Positions 6,020-8,546 of a stretch of DNA of 8,546 nucleotides are shown one piece after another. Location: the NCBI GenBank assembly GCA_040757655.1, contig JBFLWV010000022.1, positions 1 to 8,546 on the forward strand, in the 5' to 3' direction. The position numbers and the translations under genes are program-made. Each line of letters opens with the position of its first letter. Within the stretch, counting starts at the first letter, position 1. The notes beneath the pieces are model-generated. The model saw only the letters and a program-made list of their open reading frames with translations, was not told the DNA's origin and made no database searches. This DNA comes from 2-02-FULL-49-11 sp040757655 (GTDB taxonomy: Bacteria; Patescibacteriota; Patescibacteriia; 2-02-FULL-49-11).

Positions 6020-6055
6020 TACGTAATTTTTTAGCCATGGCTAGAAAATTACGTA
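6020..6055. repeat. 36-bp near-perfect palindrome centred on GCCATGGC
   Basis: Two 18-base arms meet between 6037 and 6038. They differ at a single internal pair and run outward from GCCATGGC through TTTTTA/AAAATT to TACGTA at both ends. It lies 19 bp beyond the stop of the minus-strand nucleotidyltransferase. In that transcript it could fold into a long hairpin, but no U tract follows. It may act as a 3'-end hairpin, a bidirectional terminator with the one at 5945, or a palindromic mobile repeat. The related site at 3457-3481 favours a repeat family. Confidence 0.65.
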
Positions 6056-6074
6056 TGTTAGGTGACTATAAGAA

Positions 6075-6644
6075 TTATTTTGTCAAAATTTGTTTCAGCA
6101 ATTCTTCTACCCCCAGCTTCTTAGCCCACTCTTGCAGATAATGACGGTCAAGGTTGGCGCCGGAAACCGCAATAATTGACTTCACGTCGTCAAGCTGCCG
6201 TTCCGCAGGAGTCCGTTGGTACCAGAAAAGTTTGATGAGTATGAGATCCTCTGGAGAAGAGAAATATACAGTCTCCCCAGCGATCTGGGTGCTCACTCTG
6301 CGTGCCAGCCGCGATGCGTTAAATGGATCCGCGCGCCGCACAATCCAAAAATCCACTTTGATGCCGCTCGTGCCGTCTACCACGTTGAATTCTCCTTCCG
6401 ACGCGTACGCTTCCCGCATCGCGTTTTCATCAAGATAGATGCGATCTCCCACTCGACGCAATTGCTCAGCGAGCGCAGTGAGTTCATACGGCTCAATACC
6501 GAGCACCATATCAATGTCTGCCGTAAAGCGCGGACGCCCCCAGAGCGTTACGGACATGCCGCCCGTGACGAGATAGGGAAGATTAAGTTCATTAAGCGCC
6601 TTCGCTACCTTAACGAGGAGGGTTTGCGGGTCGTTCGCGGTCAT
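6075..6644 (-). CDS. nucleotidyltransferase-fold protein (MNT/AbiEii-like)
   Basis: A 189-residue protein from the ATG at 6642-6644. It has the minimal nucleotidyltransferase pattern: GGMS (28-31) on the first strand-helix turn, then RPRFTADIDMVL with metal-binding Asp43 and Asp45, and a probable third acidic residue Asp98 in IKVDFWI. The C-terminal half SSPEDLILIKLFWYQ...RQLDDVKSII matches the style of DUF6036/AbiEii-type proteins, where PEDLIxxKL and the later DD are conserved. Such proteins transfer nucleotides to RNA or protein targets, and some are toxins; the target here is unknown. A start at 6743 is possible but would only translate the upstream small gene in another frame. The gene overlaps that small gene by 35 bp and no Shine-Dalgarno sequence is present, so translational coupling is likely. 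Confidence 0.83.
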   Translation of the reverse strand: MTANDPQTLLVKVAKALNELNLPYLVTGGMSVTLWGRPRFTADIDMVLGIEPYELTALAEQLRRVGDRIYLDENAMREAYASEGEFNVVDGTSGIKVDFWIVRRADPFNASRLARRVSTQIAGETVYFSSPEDLILIKLFWYQRTPAERQLDDVKSIIAVSGANLDRHYLQEWAKKLGVEELLKQILTK

Positions 6645-6798
6645 AGGACGAATTGCGCTGACGGGCGATTTCGCCCGCGAGTCGCCAAAAATCCGAGGCA
6701 AGTTTAATCTTCCGCTCCGCAGGCATCCGCCGGAAGATAGCATCCTGCATTTCTTGCGTGTATTGTGCCGGCGAGGGAGTCTTGCGTTGATATTTCAT
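6610..6798 (-). CDS. small basic helical protein paired with the nucleotidyltransferase
   Basis: A 62-residue ORF whose core, MPAERKIKLASDFWRLAGEI, is an amphipathic helix. It matches the general M-x-x-E-x-K-hydrophobic pattern of small proteins often encoded just ahead of nucleotidyltransferase-like genes. The ends are basic and proline-containing. It overlaps the downstream nucleotidyltransferase by 35 bp and lies 38 bp after the ATPase gene on the same strand. It may be a partner, adaptor or antitoxin-like regulator of the enzyme, an inference from position and size only. No DNA-binding motif is evident. The start ATG at 6796-6798 has no Shine-Dalgarno sequence. Confidence 0.65.
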   Translation of the reverse strand: MKYQRKTPSPAQYTQEMQDAIFRRMPAERKIKLASDFWRLAGEIARQRNSSYDRERPANPPR

Positions 6799-6802
6799 AC
6801 CA

Positions 6803-6836
6803 AGGTAACTATAAACTACTTACAGACTACTCACAA
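6803..6836. repeat. degenerate AACTA/CTACT tandem words in the gap
   Basis: The 38-bp gap between the ATPase stop and the small gene start consists of repeated short words (AACTATAAACTAC, TTACAGACTACT, CACAACTAT). It is similar in style, though not in sequence, to the repeats at 1341-1420 and 8372-8406. No promoter is convincing in it, so the three genes may share a transcript. Confidence 0.4.
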
Positions 6837-8360
6837 CTATTCTCCGACTTTCGGCCTATACTGCAGCGCCTCGGTGACGTGAGTGGAGGTGATAGTCTCT
6901 TCGCCGACAAGATCAGCGATGGTGCGTGCCACCTTCAGCACGCGATAGTAGCCGCGTGCGGATAAGTGCATGGTAGTGACTGCATTTTTAAGGACAGTTT
7001 GAATCTTTGTATCAACCGGACAGTATTCGCGTACCTCACGTGATGACATTTCGGCATTCGTGAGGATAGAAGAGTCCTTAAAGCGTGCATACTGTCGTAG
7101 TCGCGCTCTTTCCACGCGCTTCCTGATTTCTGATGAGGATTCTGCCACGGCAGTGTCAGCGAGTATCTCGAAGGTGAGCCTCGGTACGTCCGTATGAATG
7201 TCTATCCGGTCAAGAAGCGGCCCTGAAAGACGCTTTTGATATTTTATTACTTGTCCTTGGCTGCAGAGACAATGGTGTGTCGGGTCGGTCGCATACCCGC
7301 AGGGACAAGGATTCATGGCGGCAATCAGCATAAATTTTGCAGGAAACAGTATCGTGCCCGCCGCGCGTGAGACAGAAACGATCCCATCTTCGAGCGGTTG
7401 CCGCAGGTTTTCCAGGACCGCGCGTCCGAATTCAGGAAATTCATCGAGAAAGAGAATGCCGCGATGCGCCAAGCTGATTTCACCGGGACGGGGCGTTGTT
7501 CCTCCTCCCACCACTGCAACTCCTGATGCGGTATGGTGCGGTGCGCGGAATGGCCGTTCCCAAAGGAGAGGAGATTCTTTCGGTTTGATGCCAGAGACAG
7601 AATAGAGGCGGGTAACCTCGAGCGCTTCCTCAAGCGTGAGGGTGGGAAGGATCGAGGGGAGCGTGCGTGCGAGCAGGGTTTTTCCCGCACCGGGCGGTCC
7701 TGACATAAGGACATTGTGTCCGCCTGCAGCAGCAATTTCTAACGCACGCTTCACGTGTTCCTGTCCTTGGATATAGCACATGTCATAGCGAGTAGCCGCG
7801 TTTTCAGGAGGGGTGGGATGAGTATAGACAAGCGGCGCAATGCGGCGCTCTCCCATCAGATGGAGCACCAGCTCTGAAAGCGTGGCTACCGGCATGATTT
7901 CAAGGCCGGGCACCAGGTTTGCTTCTGCGGCGTTTTCTGCGGGGAGAAAAATTCTCTGATACCCCTTCCGTTGTGCAAGGAGACTTATAGAGAGTGTACC
8001 GGGAATAGGCCTTACATGACCATCAAGAGACAGTTCTCCCACAAAAAGCGCATGCTGGTCTTCAGGAATCCACATGAATATCTCGTGCGTGGCAAGCACG
8101 GATACCGCAATAGGAAGGTCGTAACTCGGACCTTCTTTCTTGAGGTCCGCAGGCGCGAGGTTTATCGTGACCTTGGGGCGCGGGAACTCCAGTCCAGAAT
8201 TTTTCATCGCGGATCTGATGCGTTCTTTTGATTCCTCTACTGCTTTGTCCGGAAGCCCCACGATGACAAATGCGGATGGTGCATTGCCCACATCAGCTTC
8301 CACTTCCACAAGCTCACTTTCGAGTCCAACAATGGCGGCAGAATAGACTTTGGTGGACAT
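6837..8360 (-). CDS. comM: YifB/ComM-family Mg-chelatase-like AAA+ ATPase
   Basis: A 507-residue cytoplasmic ATPase from the ATG at 8358-8360, about the usual length of 500-510. Residues 1-170 are the N-terminal S5/Lon-like fold region: VYSAAIVGLES, FVIVGLPDKAVEESKERIRSA, TINLAPADLKKEGPSYDLPIA. Walker A is GPPGAGKT (221-228) and Walker B is ILFLDEF (302-308). The HTASGVAVVGGG insert and MNPCPCG (349-355) with Cys352, Cys354, Cys364 and Cys366 suggest the family's cysteine cluster. SGPLLDRIDIH carries the arginine finger region and LSARGYYRVLKVARTIADL the C-terminal lid. In naturally competent bacteria ComM drives branch migration of incoming DNA; whether this organism is competent is unknown. 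An upstream in-frame ATG (8403-8405) would add 15 non-conserved residues from a repeat region and is rejected. Confidence 0.93.
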   Translation of the reverse strand: MSTKVYSAAIVGLESELVEVEADVGNAPSAFVIVGLPDKAVEESKERIRSAMKNSGLEFPRPKVTINLAPADLKKEGPSYDLPIAVSVLATHEIFMWIPEDQHALFVGELSLDGHVRPIPGTLSISLLAQRKGYQRIFLPAENAAEANLVPGLEIMPVATLSELVLHLMGERRIAPLVYTHPTPPENAATRYDMCYIQGQEHVKRALEIAAAGGHNVLMSGPPGAGKTLLARTLPSILPTLTLEEALEVTRLYSVSGIKPKESPLLWERPFRAPHHTASGVAVVGGGTTPRPGEISLAHRGILFLDEFPEFGRAVLENLRQPLEDGIVSVSRAAGTILFPAKFMLIAAMNPCPCGYATDPTHHCLCSQGQVIKYQKRLSGPLLDRIDIHTDVPRLTFEILADTAVAESSSEIRKRVERARLRQYARFKDSSILTNAEMSSREVREYCPVDTKIQTVLKNAVTTMHLSARGYYRVLKVARTIADLVGEETITSTHVTEALQYRPKVGE

Positions 8361-8371
8361 ACTAAAATGAA

Positions 8372-8406
8372 AATTTCCAAATCCCAATTTCCAAACAAAT
8401 TCCAAT
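8372..8406. repeat. degenerate AATTTCCAA tandem words upstream of the ATPase gene
   Basis: AATTTCCAAA (8372-8381), CAATTTCCAAA (8385-8395) and AAATTCCAAT (8397-8406) are closely related words at irregular spacing of about 13 bases. On the minus strand they form the leader of the ATPase gene. They carry no obvious ribosome site. Confidence 0.5.
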
Positions 8407-8466
8407 ACCGAAATCCGAGATATATTAGAGTAGTTGCGAAATAATAATCTAACAGGAACGCCCTCC

Positions 8467-8479
8467 TCCAGATTCTGGA
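8467..8479. repeat. 13-base palindrome just after the right-edge gene
   Basis: TCCAGA and TCTGGA flank a single central T. The palindrome begins one base after the stop of the gene fragment at the right edge. It is short, lacks a T run, and might be a weak terminator or chance. Confidence 0.3.
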
Positions 8480-8480
8480 A

Positions 8481-8546
8481 TTAACAGCTGGTTGCATCCA
8501 GATGGTAGTTCCAGAGTCCGCAGGCAATGAGCATAGCGCGGTCATC
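8481..8546 (-). CDS. C-terminal fragment of an unidentified protein
   Basis: The minus frame starting at the right edge reads 21 codons, beginning DDRAMLIACGLWNY, and ends at TAA (8483-8481). A DDR-x-hydrophobic-x-x-A pattern followed by an aromatic helix recalls the last conserved aspartates of phage terminase large subunits (HDDRVMA-like). Twenty-one residues are too few to support that. The alternative minus frame that reads through into the ATPase gene is less likely because it crosses the repeat spacer. Confidence 0.35.
   Translation of the reverse strand, partial: DDRAMLIACGLWNYHLDATSC

Noticed and set aside
5322..6038. 238-codon minus-strand open frame
   Set aside because: It is antisense to the 3' half of the radical SAM gene and runs into the inserted element. 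The sense strand has clear family motifs and this frame has none.
6645..6743. 33-residue N-terminal extension of the nucleotidyltransferase
   Set aside because: These codons lie within the small gene in another frame and show no domain features. The enzyme fold starts after the ATG at 6644.
8237..8545. 102-codon minus-strand open frame across the right spacer
   Set aside because: It overlaps the ATPase N-terminus in another frame and includes the tandem-word spacer, so it is likely chance.

Overview
The window is about 8.5 kb of compact, mid-GC bacterial DNA read with the standard code. TrmB-like regulators, a compact pyrCDF cluster, a YifB/ComM ATPase, few Shine-Dalgarno sequences and short intergenic spacers of degenerate tandem words together suggest an uncultivated Patescibacteria/CPR-type genome. 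That assignment is an inference from style and was not tested by any search.

Layout from left to right. Positions 1-121 hold the tail of an interrupted gene, possibly a type I restriction specificity subunit. Positions 122-457 have no convincing gene but hold a REPIN-like pair of inverted GC-rich hairpins and a 50-bp inverted-repeat unit sitting between ACGCAGATA direct repeats. A minus-strand pyrimidine block follows, transcribed pyrC, pyrD, pyrF. It encodes dihydroorotase, dihydroorotate dehydrogenase catalytic subunit and OMP decarboxylase, so it covers three steps from carbamoyl aspartate to UMP apart from orotate phosphoribosyltransferase. A palindromic repeat cluster lies just ahead of pyrF. 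Upstream of pyrC, on the same strand, is a TrmB-family regulator with a good promoter. It faces, across a shared regulatory region, a plus-strand gene for a radical SAM protein.

The main discovery is in that radical SAM gene. It is split by a 139-bp MITE-like element with perfect 12-bp terminal inverted repeats and a 7-bp CTTGTAA duplication. Removing the element plus one duplicate fuses the two halves in frame into a 456-residue protein. The gene is therefore best read as a recently broken pseudogene and not as two separate ORFs. A hairpin terminator candidate follows it.

The right part is again minus strand: a YifB/ComM-like AAA+ ATPase, then a 62-residue small protein overlapping a 189-residue nucleotidyltransferase, which together look like a two-gene cassette. 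A 36-bp near-perfect palindrome lies just past the nucleotidyltransferase. A diverged relative of it lies just past the TrmB gene. The extreme right edge holds the last 21 codons of another minus-strand gene.
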